NCBI RefSeq assembly: GCF_017875325.1
Contig: NZ_JAGGMN010000001.1
Location: 1-64,000, forward strand
Direction of reading: 5' to 3'
Source: Methanofollis sp. W23
GTDB taxonomy: Archaea > Halobacteriota > Methanomicrobia > Methanomicrobiales > Methanofollaceae
Length of the DNA stretch: 64,000 nucleotides
Shown: positions 1 through 8,578 of the stretch, one piece after another
Numbering within the stretch: the first letter of the stretch is position 1
Layout of the letters: the number at the start of each line of letters is the position of its first letter
Program-made: the position numbers and the translations under genes
The notes under the pieces: model-generated
Databases searched by the model: none
Told to the model about the DNA's origin: nothing
The model's input: only the letters and a program-made list of their open reading frames with translations

Positions 1-11
1 TCATCCTCCCG

Positions 12-130
12 CCCCCCCCCCCCCCCCCTTTTTTTTTTTTTTTTGGTTTTTTTTTTTTTTTTTTTTTTTTCCCCCCCCCCCCCCCCCCCGCGGGGGGGGG
101 GGGGGGGGGGGGGGCCCCCCCCCCCCCCCC
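12..130. repeat. Homopolymer block cluster (C/T/C/G/C runs)
   Basis: Successive runs are C17 (12-28), T16 (29-44), GG, T24 (47-70), C19 (71-89), a GC step, G23 (92-114) and C16 (115-130). The C19/G23 and G23/C16 pairs are perfect inverted repeats that could form very stable hairpins, and the G run could form a G-quadruplex. Nothing like it occurs elsewhere in the window. An assembly or gap-filling artefact near a contig end is the first explanation to test. Confidence 0.9.
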
Positions 131-1386
131 ACGCCTGCACCTCGAAGAGGTGAGGCTTTCTACACAGTCGTTTTTTCAGGAATATTTTCGCAGTTCTGTC
201 ATGCCCTCCTGGGTCGGGGGTGCGGGAGAGGTCGGTGCTTTTTGGTCGTGTTCTCTTCTGATGTATGTGGTGCGTGTCTGATGGCGGTCCTATGGGTCTC
301 TGCGCTGCCTGGGCCTCCGTAAATCCGGGCCCTATGCTCGCTCCTATTCCCTCCCTTCCATGGGGGTTATGCCGCGGCCATGGGGAAAATATCACTCTCG
401 ATCATATCGGGGTTCTGGGGGGCAGGTGGTCCTGTGGTGTTCCCTGCGTTGGGGGAGATCTCGTCGTTCTGGCCAGATCAGAGATGGGGGCGTTCTGACC
501 TGGAAATGCATGCCCTGTTCCCAGATCCAGGGCCAATATGAGTCTGGCAGGGCCCGGGCCGGACGTCGTCTCCCCATGCCATAAGGTCCGGTTATATGCC
601 GGTGATTCTGGGCGCCATATGTCCCTGAAATCCCTCCCTGATCTGACGTCTGATCTCGCCCTTTCCAGGGGCGCATTCTGCGGCTATGGTGATCGATATC
701 ATCTGTAGTAATATGGGGGGTCTGAGGTGCCCTGGGGTCTCCTGATTTTCTTCCTGTTGGGGAAGATCGCCTCGCTCCGGTCAGATCTGAAAAGGGGCCT
801 GATCTGGCCCTGGATCTGGACCCCTGTCCCGGGATCGGGGGGCAGAATGGCCATATCTGGGGGGCGGCACCCCCTGGCGCGAGACGAGGGTGAAGGTTCT
901 GCGGTGCGTGCCGCCCTGATGCCCCTGGAGCACATCCCCAAACTCTCCTGGGGTGAAGATCTCCTCGACCTGAAGTGCATCCTTCCAGAAATTCTACCCG
1001 CTCTCCTCCACCGGGGGGAAGGCATGCATGCATGGATCCATAAGGAAAAGGGAGGATTCCTTCACCATATCTCCTGCTCTCTTCTGGGTGGGGGAGGGCA
1101 GGAGCGTGTTGGGATGCCCTCCTGGGATGAAGCGAGGGTCGCCGATCACCATGAGGGAGGTTCTATCCTATCGGTCTAGGGCCGATTCAGGGGGATCTGG
1201 TGAGTTTTTTCATAGAGGTCATCCCAGAACTCCCTCCCCTCTCCCTCGCTCCTGCCTGGGGCGAGTGCCGCCCCCAGACTCCCTGTGCCTCTCGCCAGGA
1301 GCGAGAGGGCGTGGGGCCACAATCGGTTCAGAGGAGTTGTAAGGGCCCGTATGTGCCCAAAAAAGTGTCAGAGGATGGAATACCTA
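131..1386. other. Gene-free region with decayed intergenic repeats
   Basis: No open frame here resembles a protein. The stretch is GC-rich and contains a segment (about 900-1030, minus strand) that matches DNA near 50590-50690 and 54830-54900 around a shared core reading GAATTTCTGGAAG followed by GCACT and TCGAGGAG. Other pieces (near 660-680 and 800-870) recur near 34070-34290. It looks like layered, degenerate dispersed repeats rather than lost genes. Confidence 0.6.
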
Positions 1387-2907
1387 TCATCCCTCTTTCC
1401 CTGTCCTTCTGACCAGGTTCACGGCATTGACCATCGCCTCGACCGAGGCGGTGACGATGTCGTCTGAGGAGGCCGAGGCGTCGAAGATGTGTCCGGCGGG
1501 GTCTTCCACCGCGATGGTCACATGGCCGATGGCGTCGGTCCCGCCGGTGATCGCCTCGATGGAGAACTCTTTCAGGTGCACCGGTTCAGGCAGGCATCCC
1601 AGGATCGCCCGCATCGCGGCGTCCACCGGGCCGTTGCCGGTGCTGCACGCCACCTTCTCGGTCCCGTCGACGACCATCCGGATCGAGGCCGTCGGGAGGG
1701 TGTGGTTCCCGGTGAGCACCGAGATGTCTGAGACCTGGACCGAGGGGGTCACGTCGCCCATCCCGATCACCTCGCCGGCGATCGCATAGAGGTCGGCGTC
1801 GGTGACCCGTCGGCCGCGCCCTGAGATCGCCTTGACCTGCTCTAAGATCTGGTCGAGCTGGGTGTCATTCGGGGTGAGCCTCACGTCGGCGAGCATCTGG
1901 GCGACCGCATGGCGCCCGGCATGTTTGCCGAACTTGATCCGGCGCCGGTGCCCGACCATCTCAGGGGTCATCACCCCTGGCTCAAAGGTCTCAGGGTGCT
2001 CCAGGATCCCGTGGGCATGGATCCCGCTCTCATGGGCGAAGGCATTCTCGCCGACGACCGGCTGGGCCGGCGGGACCGGGAGTCCGGCATAGCGCGAGAC
2101 CAGGCGCGAGGTCTCGACCAGGCGTGCGGTCTCGACCCCGGTCTTGATCCCGTAGACCGCCTCCAGGGCCATCACTGTCTGGGCGAGGTCGGCGTTCCCG
2201 GCCCGTTCGCCCATCCCGTTCACGGTCACCTGGACCTGCGAGGCCCCGGCTTCGACCGCCGCGAGGGTGTTGGCGACCGCGAGCCCGAAGTCGTTGTGAC
2301 AGTGGACGTCGATTGGGGCCTTCACCTCTTTCACGATCCGGGTGATCAGCTCCTTCATCGCCGACGGGGTCATCACCCCCACGGTGTCAGGGATGTTCAC
2401 CGCCGTCGCCCCGGCCCTGACCGCCGCCTGGCAGACCCTGACCAGGTCGTCCCAGTCGGTCCTGGTGGCGTCCATCGGCGAGAAGAGGACCTGGTCCACA
2501 TGGGCGCGGGCATACCCGACGACCTCGGCCGTGGCCGCGAGCACCTCGTCCATGCGCATCCGCACGGTGTGTTCGCGCTGGACCTCTGAGGTCGGGATGA
2601 AGAGGTGGACCATCTCGACGCCGCAGTCAAGGCAGGCGTCGACGTCTTCTTTACGCATCCGTGCCAGTCCGCAGATCGTCGCCCCGGTCCCGGCGTCGAC
2701 GACGGCCTTCACGGCCTCGCGTTCCTCTGCCGAGGATGCCGGGAACCCGGCCTCGATGGCCGTCACTCCGATCTCTGCGAGGTGCCTGGCGATCTCGACC
2801 TTCTGTCCGGTCGTGAATGATACCCCTGGCGTCTGTTCGCCGTCTCTCAGGGTGGTGTCAAAAAGAGCGATTGTTTTACGCGCGTTTCCAGGGGCAAAGA
2901 AAACGAT
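1387..2907 (-). CDS. leuA: 2-isopropylmalate synthase (archaeal LeuA family)
   Basis: Condenses acetyl-CoA with 2-oxoisovalerate in leucine synthesis. The N-terminal HMGL-like barrel shows [12 protein letters not shown] near the start, the metal-binding HCHNDFG segment and [12 protein letters not shown]; the C-terminal 110 or so residues form the LeuA allosteric dimer domain. Length is normal at about 505 residues. Homocitrate and citramalate synthases share this fold, so the exact substrate is inferred. The start is a problem: homology begins near 2907, but the only ATG/GTG/TTG codon in frame upstream is a TTG at 3048, which lies upstream of a good TATA box (2967-2978). A GGGGGT Shine-Dalgarno-like string abuts an ATC codon at 2907, so the true start may be non-canonical or a base may be wrong. 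The gene is single and divergent from the tRNAs. Confidence 0.85.
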   Translation of the reverse strand: MVFFAPGNARKTIALFDTTLRDGEQTPGVSFTTGQKVEIARHLAEIGVTAIEAGFPASSAEEREAVKAVVDAGTGATICGLARMRKEDVDACLDCGVEMVHLFIPTSEVQREHTVRMRMDEVLAATAEVVGYARAHVDQVLFSPMDATRTDWDDLVRVCQAAVRAGATAVNIPDTVGVMTPSAMKELITRIVKEVKAPIDVHCHNDFGLAVANTLAAVEAGASQVQVTVNGMGERAGNADLAQTVMALEAVYGIKTGVETARLVETSRLVSRYAGLPVPPAQPVVGENAFAHESGIHAHGILEHPETFEPGVMTPEMVGHRRRIKFGKHAGRHAVAQMLADVRLTPNDTQLDQILEQVKAISGRGRRVTDADLYAIAGEVIGMGDVTPSVQVSDISVLTGNHTLPTASIRMVVDGTEKVACSTGNGPVDAAMRAILGCLPEPVHLKEFSIEAITGGTDAIGHVTIAVEDPAGHIFDASASSDDIVTASVEAMVNAVNLVRRTGKEG

Positions 2908-2966
2908 ACCCCCTTGGTGTTGGTGTGCCTGCGTTGTTGCGAGACATACACAGAAAGTGACGTGTC

Positions 2967-2978
2967 GGTATATATAGG
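2967..2978 (-). promoter_or_regulatory. TATA box for leuA
   Basis: On the minus strand the sequence reads ACCTATATATACC. With the usual archaeal spacing of about 25 bases, transcription would start near 2945, about 40 bases before the proposed leuA start. This places the upstream TTG at 3048 outside the transcript. Confidence 0.6.
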
Positions 2979-3049
2979 TGCGCCCGGGGGGATCAGACGC
3001 CGCCGATACCTTTAATACTGAGATCGACCCACCTATGTAGCACAACAAA

Positions 3050-3154
3050 CCCGCCTTAACTCAGACTGGTAGAGTGCGCGGCTGTAGTTTGGTTCACTGT
3101 CATGGTGACCGCGCGGCTACCGCGATGTCCCCGGTTCGAATCCGGGAGGCGGGA
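3050..3154 (+). tRNA. tRNA-Tyr (GTA) with a 31-nt intron
   Basis: The acceptor stem pairs CCCGCCT (3050-3056) with AGGCGGG (3147-3153), with discriminator A at 3154. The anticodon stem pairs CGCGG (3077-3081) with CCGCG (3120-3124). The anticodon GTA is at 3084-3086, and the T arm is CCCGG/TTCGAAT/CCGGG. An insertion at 3088-3118, directly 3' of position 37, is the canonical archaeal intron site and can fold with the exons into the bulge-helix-bulge that the splicing endonuclease recognises. CCA is not encoded. Confidence 0.93.
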
Positions 3155-3165
3155 TCTTGCTGTAT

Positions 3166-3238
3166 GCCCAGGTAGTGTAGCGGCCTATCATGGTGCCCTG
3201 TCACGGCACCGACACGGATTCGAATTCCGTCCTGGGCG
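3166..3238 (+). tRNA. tRNA-Asp (GTC)
   Basis: The acceptor stem is GCCCAGG (3166-3172) with CCTGGGC (3231-3237), discriminator G at 3238. The anticodon stem GTGCC/GGCAC encloses the loop CTGTCAC, giving anticodon GTC. There is no intron. It lies 11 bases after tRNA-Tyr and is probably cotranscribed with it; a T5 run at 3246-3250 could terminate the transcript. Confidence 0.95.
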
Positions 3239-3366
3239 TCGTACCATTTTTGCGAGATTGTTCTGGTGACCTATGGGTCGGTCTCCAGTGCCTCTGCACC
3301 GGGGAGACGGCACAAATCTCTCTCTCTGTCGCTATCTTTCAGGTTCCCCTCAAGCCCGACGACCTC

Positions 3367-3648
3367 GTGCGGCTGCAGGAGCGACTGGCCTGGATCAGGG
3401 AGCACTTTGGTGTGAAGCGAATCGGCGTCTTTGGTTCTGTTGCCAGGGGAGATGAGGCACCTTCAAGCGATATTGATATTCTCGTCGAATTTACGCAGGG
3501 ACAGGCTACTTTCCAGAACTTTATGGATCTGATCCGGTATCTCGAACTCCTCTTCGGTCGGAGGGTGGTGGACCTGGTCACCACTACAGGGATTGATCCT
3601 TATCTCCGCCTGTACGTGGAAGATGAGGTGATCTGGTGTGAGGCGTGA
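3367..3648 (+). CDS. MNT-type nucleotidyltransferase (MntA-like antitoxin)
   Basis: Minimal nucleotidyltransferase of the DNA polymerase beta superfamily. The motif GSVARGDEAPSSDIDILVEF supplies the GS signature and the catalytic Asp pair. In type VII systems such proteins AMPylate and silence a HEPN RNase partner. The GTG at 3367 gives about 93 residues, the usual size. Longer in-frame starts run back into tRNA-Asp and are unlikely. The partner hepT-like gene follows directly but is damaged, so this antitoxin may no longer have a functional toxin to control. Confidence 0.72.
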   Translation: MRLQERLAWIREHFGVKRIGVFGSVARGDEAPSSDIDILVEFTQGQATFQNFMDLIRYLELLFGRRVVDLVTTTGIDPYLRLYVEDEVIWCEA

Positions 3649-3944
3649 AGGGAGTATCCTCCCATCAGATCGTGGATGAGATGACCTTTCTAGAGGAGCA
3701 GTCCATGAATGGTCTGTTTTGGAGCATTGAGGTGACCGGTGAGGTGGCGAAGCACCTCCCGCGCTCTTATCCCGAAGGTCTGTGGAGGAGTATGGTCGGG
3801 ATGCGGGACTGTCTCATCCATGCCTATTTTCGTGTGGACCTGAAGATCGTCCGGGATGTGCGTGTTCACGAGATCCCGGCACAAAAACCACTCGTCTGTG
3901 ATCGACTCAATAGGTGCGTTGAGGAAGAGGACAGCAGGAGGTGA
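3645..3944 (+). pseudogene. Decayed HepT-like HEPN RNase (DUF86)
   Basis: The frame retains the centre and end of a HepT toxin: WSIEVTGEVAKHLP, VGMRDCLIHAYF with the RX4HXY catalytic motif, and VDLKIVRDV. The expected N-terminal helix is scrambled: the MRRE-type start at 3641 is in another frame and hits a stop, and two short deletions appear before residue 25. The C-terminus also runs into unrelated residues. It overlaps the MNT gene by 4 bp, as an intact pair would. The damage makes a working toxin unlikely, although the motif itself survives. Confidence 0.6.
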
Positions 3945-4025
3945 CGCCCCTTGCCAGGTCTTCTTCGTGAGGGTCTGGTCCTTCAGGATCTCCCCGACGC
4001 CTTCTTTACCTCCAGGAGACGATAG

Positions 4026-4604
4026 GTGGGTATGGCGCATGAGCAGAATGCCCTTGCCGAGGAAGCCCTCACCCTCGCCCTCGGCGGGGCCGACGAGGCC
4101 AGGATCCGGAGGATGGCCTCTTTCCTCCTTGGACAGGCAGGAGGGTCTTCATCATCGGTCGAGGCCCTGGCGGCAGGGCTTCGCGATCCCGACAAGGGGG
4201 TGCGGGCCGGGGCGATGCAGGCCCTGGTCGCCTGCGGCCAGAAGGGGCTTTCTGTCCTCCTTGCCGCCCTCCGCGATCCCGACTGGCGGGTGCGCTACCG
4301 TGCCGCCGAGGGGCTCGGGCGTCTCGGCGAGCGGCGTACCGTCGCCCCGCTGATCAGGGCGCTCGCCGACGAGAAGGACCATGTCCGCTACATGGCCGCC
4401 AGGGCCCTCGGCCAGATCGCCGACCCTGCGGCCAGAGCGCCTCTCCTCCCCCTCCTCCGCGACCCCAATCCCCCGGCGCGGAAGGCGGCGGCGACGGCCC
4501 TCGGCCAGATCGGCGGGGCCGAGGCGGCTCTCGAAGAGGCCCTTGCCGACGAACCCTCTGGCGCAGTCCGCCGGGCGTTGCGAGACGCCCTCGGCCGTCC
4601 CTGA
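4026..4604 (+). CDS. HEAT-repeat (PBS-lyase-type) protein
   Basis: About 192 residues built from roughly 31-residue alpha-helical repeats with the recurrent pattern LRDPD-x-VR-AA--LG (residues about 50-180). These are HEAT/PBS-lyase-like repeats, which serve as protein-binding scaffolds. No catalytic residues are evident. The GTG at 4026 follows a GGAG at a 7-nt spacing; an ATG at 4032 is the alternative. The next gene starts after a single intervening base (TGAGATG), so the two are almost certainly cotranscribed and translationally coupled, pointing to a joint role with the SLOG/SLATT-like protein. Confidence 0.8.
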   Translation: MGMAHEQNALAEEALTLALGGADEARIRRMASFLLGQAGGSSSSVEALAAGLRDPDKGVRAGAMQALVACGQKGLSVLLAALRDPDWRVRYRAAEGLGRLGERRTVAPLIRALADEKDHVRYMAARALGQIADPAARAPLLPLLRDPNPPARKAAATALGQIGGAEAALEEALADEPSGAVRRALRDALGRP

Positions 4605-4605
4605 G

Positions 4606-5932
4606 ATGGACCGGTTCGTCGTCCCCCTCACGCTCAAACTCGGGGTCGTCGGGCAGGGCGACATCACGCCGGCGCTTGCCCGCCTCGACGGGCTCCTCTC
4701 CCATACCCCGCATGCCTATCATACCCTCTCCCTCGAGGGCACCAGGGCCCACCGGCAGGTCGCCTCGCTCGACGACCTTGTCGGGGCCTGCGACCTCCTC
4801 GTCATCTCTGGCCCTTCTGAAACTCCGCTCGCCGTCGCGAGGGCGATGGGGCGCACCGCCCTCCTCCTCTCCCCTGGGGGCCGGGTGCGGGTGGAGCCCC
4901 ATACCGACCGCGCCCTCGAGGGCCTCAGGGCCTATGACGCCTTCAATGCCGAACCTGTCAGCCCGCAAAAGATCGACGAGGGGGTCGCCGCCTGGTCGGC
5001 AGGGGTCCGTGCCGCCCTGCGGAAGGCCGGGCTTTCGTCTGCGCTCTTCGAGCCCCTGAACCGCTCTCTTCTCCCGCATTATATCAGGGCCAGGCTCCTT
5101 GCCGACCGCTACCGCCGCTGCCACCTCTGGGCCGGGACCGCCGTCTATGTCCTGGCCGCGGCGGCGATCGCCACCGTCGCCCTCCAGGTCCTCTTTCTCC
5201 CAGACCGCCCTGAGGTGATCTGGCTGGAGGTGGCCGAGATCGCCGCCGCCCTCTTCCTCCTCATCGCCGCCCGCACCCTGGACTGGCACCGCAAGTGGCT
5301 TGACTACCGCGTCCTTGCCGAACGGATGCGCTCGTCGCTCTTCCTCTGTTTTGTCTGTATCAGGTGCGAGTTCCCAGGCGCCCACCCAGGCCTCACCCTT
5401 TCGCATCCCTCAGAAGACTGGATGTCCAGGCTCTTTGGGGGACTGCTGGCGACGCGTCCCCTCGAGTACTGCCACCTCTCGATGCCCCTCGGTCCCCTCA
5501 AGGAGTTCCTCCTCTCTGCCTGGATCGACCACCAGGTCGCCTGGTATGCCGAGAAGGCGCGGAAAAATAGGGCCTGGTTCGAGCGCCTCCTTTATGCCGG
5601 CGAGTTTTTTTTTCATCGCCACCCTCATCGCCGCCGCCGCCCATGCCTCAGGGGTGGGGCACGGCTACGCCCCGGTGCTTGCGGCGGCGACCCTCCTCTT
5701 CCCGGTGGTGGCGTCGGCCCTCGGGGCGGTGCGGACCCAGCGCGAGTACCGCCAGAATGCCGAGCGGGCCTCCAGATTACTTACTCGCCTCTCGTCCATC
5801 GCCCTTGCGATCAGGGGGGCCGAGGATATGTCCACCCTCTGCTCGCTCCTCGGCCAGGCCGACGAGGCGATGCTGCGCGAGCAGCAGGAGTGGCGGGTGG
5901 TCTTCCAGTTCAGGGAACTCGAGAGTCTTTGA
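4606..5932 (+). CDS. SLOG/SLATT-like multi-TM protein, frameshifted
   Basis: The N-terminal 120 residues (LKLGVVGQGDITPAL, then ACDLLVISGPSE) have the look of a nucleotide-binding SLOG-like Rossmann domain. Two membrane helices follow (about residues 173-225) with RTLDWHRKWLDYRVLAERMR after them, a pattern typical of the SLATT two-TM effector domain. A run of nine T at 5605-5613 shifts the frame. Read with eight T it continues as FFFIATLIAAAAHAS, two more helices and a normal end at 5932; as written, the upstream frame runs to 5994 without similarity. It is either a homopolymer error, a real inactivating slip or programmed slippage. SLOG and SLATT modules are known from nucleotide-signalled conflict systems, so a defence role with the HEAT protein is an inference. 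Confidence 0.62.
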
Positions 5933-7541
5933 TCTCTTTGAGCAGACCTTCAAGCGTCCTGACCTCGTCCCAGGTGCAGCGGTCGCCGGCATAGCGCACC
6001 CGCTCGTAGAGTCTGACAAATGCCCTGACACTCTCTGCCGCGGGGCTCTCTTTGAGTGCCTCTGCGAGTTCGCGCGGGGTCTGCGCCTTTGTCCCGGCGC
6101 TCCGTGCAAGGTCGCCCCAGAGCCTGCCCGCCGCCTCCTCCGGGGTGGCGGGTGCAGGGGCTTCTGGGATCTCCTCCTCTTCTTCTTCCTCGTCGTCGCC
6201 GACGACCGTCTCGACCGGGAGGATGATCTCTCTCTCTTCTTCGTCCTGGCGGCGTCCCCGCCTCGACCAGCGCAGGAAGACGGCCCCTGCCAGCACCCCG
6301 ACGGCCAGCGCCCCGCCGGCGGTGAGAAGGGTCTGGGAGGAGAGGAGCGAGGGGCTGACCCTGAGGGTGACCTTCTCGCTGGCCGAGTGCTCCAGCGGGA
6401 ACCCCTCGCCGGTGAACTCGGCCTGGAGGAGGTGTTCGCCTGGTGCGAGGACGGTCTCGATCTCATACTCGCCCTCGTCTCCGGTGACCCCGGTCGCCAC
6501 GACCTCGCCGTCGGCGATGAGGTGTACCCCTGCCCCGGCGACCCCCAGGTCTCCGCAGGTGAGCCTCCCCTGGCAGACGCCCCGCTCCCCTTCGACGGTG
6601 GCCTGCAGGCTGAGCCTGGAGGGCGAGGGGCCGACCGTGAAGGAGACAAGGTCAGAGACCAGCCGCCCTGACGAGACATAGACGAGGTGTGTCCCTGCCC
6701 TGATCTTTCCCACCTCGTACGAGAACCCATAGTCCCCGCCCTCCCCTGTCGTCCCGCTCGCATAGAGTGAGCTGTCAAGATAGGTCTTGAGCGCCGCCCC
6801 CGCCTCCTGGCTCGTGAGAGTGCCATGCCAGCGCACGACCTCGCCATACGCCGCCTCTGCCGGGTCAAGGGCGATCGAGATCTGCGAGCCCGGCTCCCCA
6901 GGCCCCTGCTCAAACCCGGTCGTCTCCTCGACGACCTCGCGGAAGGTCTCGACACTCCTCTTGGTCCCTTCTGTCTCTGCCTCGTAGCGCTCCCCGATCT
7001 CTGCGAGGCCGCGGCTTCCCGAGGCATAGGTCGTATAGGACTCATCCAGGTGTTTCTTGAGCGTCTCGCCCTCGTAGACCACCGAGTAATACCGCGAGGG
7101 GTCGTCGCTGTCGCGGTAGGTGATCTCCAGCTCCTTGAGGTGGTCGAGGCGTTCGGTGCCGTTCACCAGGGTTTCCAGGGCGCCCTGGTTCTCCCGGCTC
7201 TTCTGCCTGAACTCGTCGAGGTCGGTCTCAGAGAGGTCGAGGGAGACGACCAGGTTGTCCATCGACCTGGTCATCTCGGCATATTCGTCCAGCTCCCTCT
7301 GTGCACTCTCCCAGTCCTTCACCTTCACCGAGAGGACCACGTGTTCGCCCTGCCCGAGGAGGTCCTGGAGAAGGGGCAGCACGGCCTCCCCCTTCTTCGG
7401 GTCCATCGGCTCGGCCACCGAGAGGTCGACCTCTCCCTCTGAACTGATGTTCTCTGCGGCATAGAGCAGGGGCTGCTGCGCATGGAAGAGGACCAGCGCC
7501 AGGCAGACGACGGCCAGGACTCCAAGGAGCATTCGTTTCAT
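5910..7541 (-). CDS. Membrane-anchored surface protein with C-terminal DUF4129-like domain
   Basis: A 543-residue protein with a signal peptide (MKRMLLGVLAVVCLALVLF), an extracellular region containing beta-sandwich segments that resemble carboxypeptidase-regulatory or Ig-like folds (residues about 220-390), one membrane helix (about 400-420) followed by basic RWSRRGRR, an acidic stretch, and a C-terminal helical DUF4129-like domain (about 460-543). DUF4129 proteins often sit near transglutaminase-like and MoxR-type genes, not seen here. The 3' end overlaps the convergent SLATT-like gene by 23 bp. The upstream small membrane protein overlaps by 4 bp, indicating an operon. Function unknown. 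Confidence 0.8.
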   Translation of the reverse strand: MKRMLLGVLAVVCLALVLFHAQQPLLYAAENISSEGEVDLSVAEPMDPKKGEAVLPLLQDLLGQGEHVVLSVKVKDWESAQRELDEYAEMTRSMDNLVVSLDLSETDLDEFRQKSRENQGALETLVNGTERLDHLKELEITYRDSDDPSRYYSVVYEGETLKKHLDESYTTYASGSRGLAEIGERYEAETEGTKRSVETFREVVEETTGFEQGPGEPGSQISIALDPAEAAYGEVVRWHGTLTSQEAGAALKTYLDSSLYASGTTGEGGDYGFSYEVGKIRAGTHLVYVSSGRLVSDLVSFTVGPSPSRLSLQATVEGERGVCQGRLTCGDLGVAGAGVHLIADGEVVATGVTGDEGEYEIETVLAPGEHLLQAEFTGEGFPLEHSASEKVTLRVSPSLLSSQTLLTAGGALAVGVLAGAVFLRWSRRGRRQDEEEREIILPVETVVGDDEEEEEEEIPEAPAPATPEEAAGRLWGDLARSAGTKAQTPRELAEALKESPAAESVRAFVRLYERVRYAGDRCTWDEVRTLEGLLKEIKDSRVP

Positions 7542-7810
7542 GAGGCAAGGATCTCCATGATCTTCAGGACCACGATATAGCCAAAGACCGCGACGCCGAC
7601 TGCCACGAGCGCCTTGACCCGCCGCATGGCCTGCGGCTGGACATAGGGCGGGTCGATGAGCACCACCAGGACTAAAAGCCCGATCAGCCCGAGCACAAAA
7701 TAGACCTCAAGGTCGAGTGCCCGGTTGAGGACCATGAAGAAGGCGACGATCCCGAACCAGAGGGCAAGTGCCCATGCGGCGATATATCTGGCGTCGCGCA
7801 TTGCGTTCAT
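7538..7810 (-). CDS. Small three-helix membrane protein
   Basis: Ninety residues with three hydrophobic segments (WALALWFGIVAFFMVL, YFVLGLIGLLVLVVLI, VAVGVAVFGYIVVLKIM) and the short basic loop MRRVKAL. The stop overlaps the start of the DUF4129 protein gene (ATGA), so the two are translationally coupled. No enzymatic motif is visible; a stabilising or assembly partner for the neighbouring surface protein is plausible but not shown. Confidence 0.75.
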   Translation of the reverse strand: MNAMRDARYIAAWALALWFGIVAFFMVLNRALDLEVYFVLGLIGLLVLVVLIDPPYVQPQAMRRVKALVAVGVAVFGYIVVLKIMEILAS

Positions 7811-8578
7811 ACGTCTTCATCGTCCCGGATTAATGTTGCGAATCCGCCTCTCTGCTCTCCGAATGCGCATGGACCCCCGGTTTCCTCTCTGGATATCATG
7901 GATCTCTCTGTACCGCCCTTTCACTCCACCTTTTTTTTGCGATTATACCCTCTGCACCGCTCCTGTCCGGTTTTTTCCTGGGCCTTCCTGCCCTGGGGCC
8001 ATGCCCCTCTCTGGAGGAGGCGACCCCGCGGGGCGCCCATCAGATCAGAGAGGCCCTGGCACCCTGCGCCCCCCTCTTCACCTGGTCCAGATGGGGCCGG
8101 GCCGGGCCGCCCTGGCAGATTGTGAGGGCTGCACTCTCCAGATCGTGTGCTCCTCTTTGAAAAGGGAGAAGAGCCTGAGCGTCGGTCTGCCTGGTCAGGT
8201 CGAAGCCCGGGTGCGTGACGGTCCTCTGGGCGCCGCGTCCTCGTCGTCCTCTCAGAGGAGAAGGAGGAGGGCGCTCTCCCCCTGATCCCGCCTGTGCGCC
8301 CCCGGCCAAATCCCCCCTCTCCCCTCCTCCTGTCCCCCCAACCCTGATATCGCAATATTTATAATTTCTGAATTTGTGCGCTTTTCCCCTCTCCCTCTGC
8401 CACAACCTATATTATGTGGCAAGTATAATTATCACCAATCTTTGTGGTGCTCCCCCAGACTCCACGTTCCTCTCCCTTTAAGCCGTATTTCGTCGTGCGG
8501 GTGATCCGAGGTTCCTGGAAGATAAGCGTGTGCGCTGGAGGGGGCAGATGTGAGTGTGAGTCTGTGGAACCAGGGAGG
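7811..8578. other. Intergenic region with GC-rich repeat debris and a promoter
   Basis: About 770 bases without a credible gene. The middle (about 7980-8300) is GC-rich. The right end turns AT-rich and holds two TATA-like strings, ATATTTATAATTT near 8354 and CCTATATTATG near 8406, either of which could drive the GT2 gene starting at 8579. Confidence 0.5.

Noticed and set aside
392-1033. A 213-residue minus-strand frame and overlapping plus-strand frames in the first kilobase
   Set aside because: Composition is driven by high GC (Arg, Pro, Gly, Ser), no domain is recognisable, and the DNA matches intergenic repeats elsewhere.
1909-2589. A 226-residue frame opposite leuA
   Set aside because: It is the antisense shadow of a well-conserved enzyme gene.
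3190-3366. N-terminal extension of the MNT nucleotidyltransferase from the ATG at 3190
   Set aside because: The ATG lies inside tRNA-Asp and the extra 59 residues show no similarity to the family.
4354-5406. A 350-residue minus-strand frame across the HEAT and SLATT-like genes
   Set aside because: Shadow of GC-rich coding DNA; acidic low-complexity translation with no family features, while the plus strand shows clear repeats and membrane helices.
5777-7045. A 422-residue minus-strand frame within the DUF4129 protein gene
   Set aside because: Offset reading of the real gene; Ser/Arg/Pro-rich, and it lacks the signal peptide and domain structure seen in the true frame.
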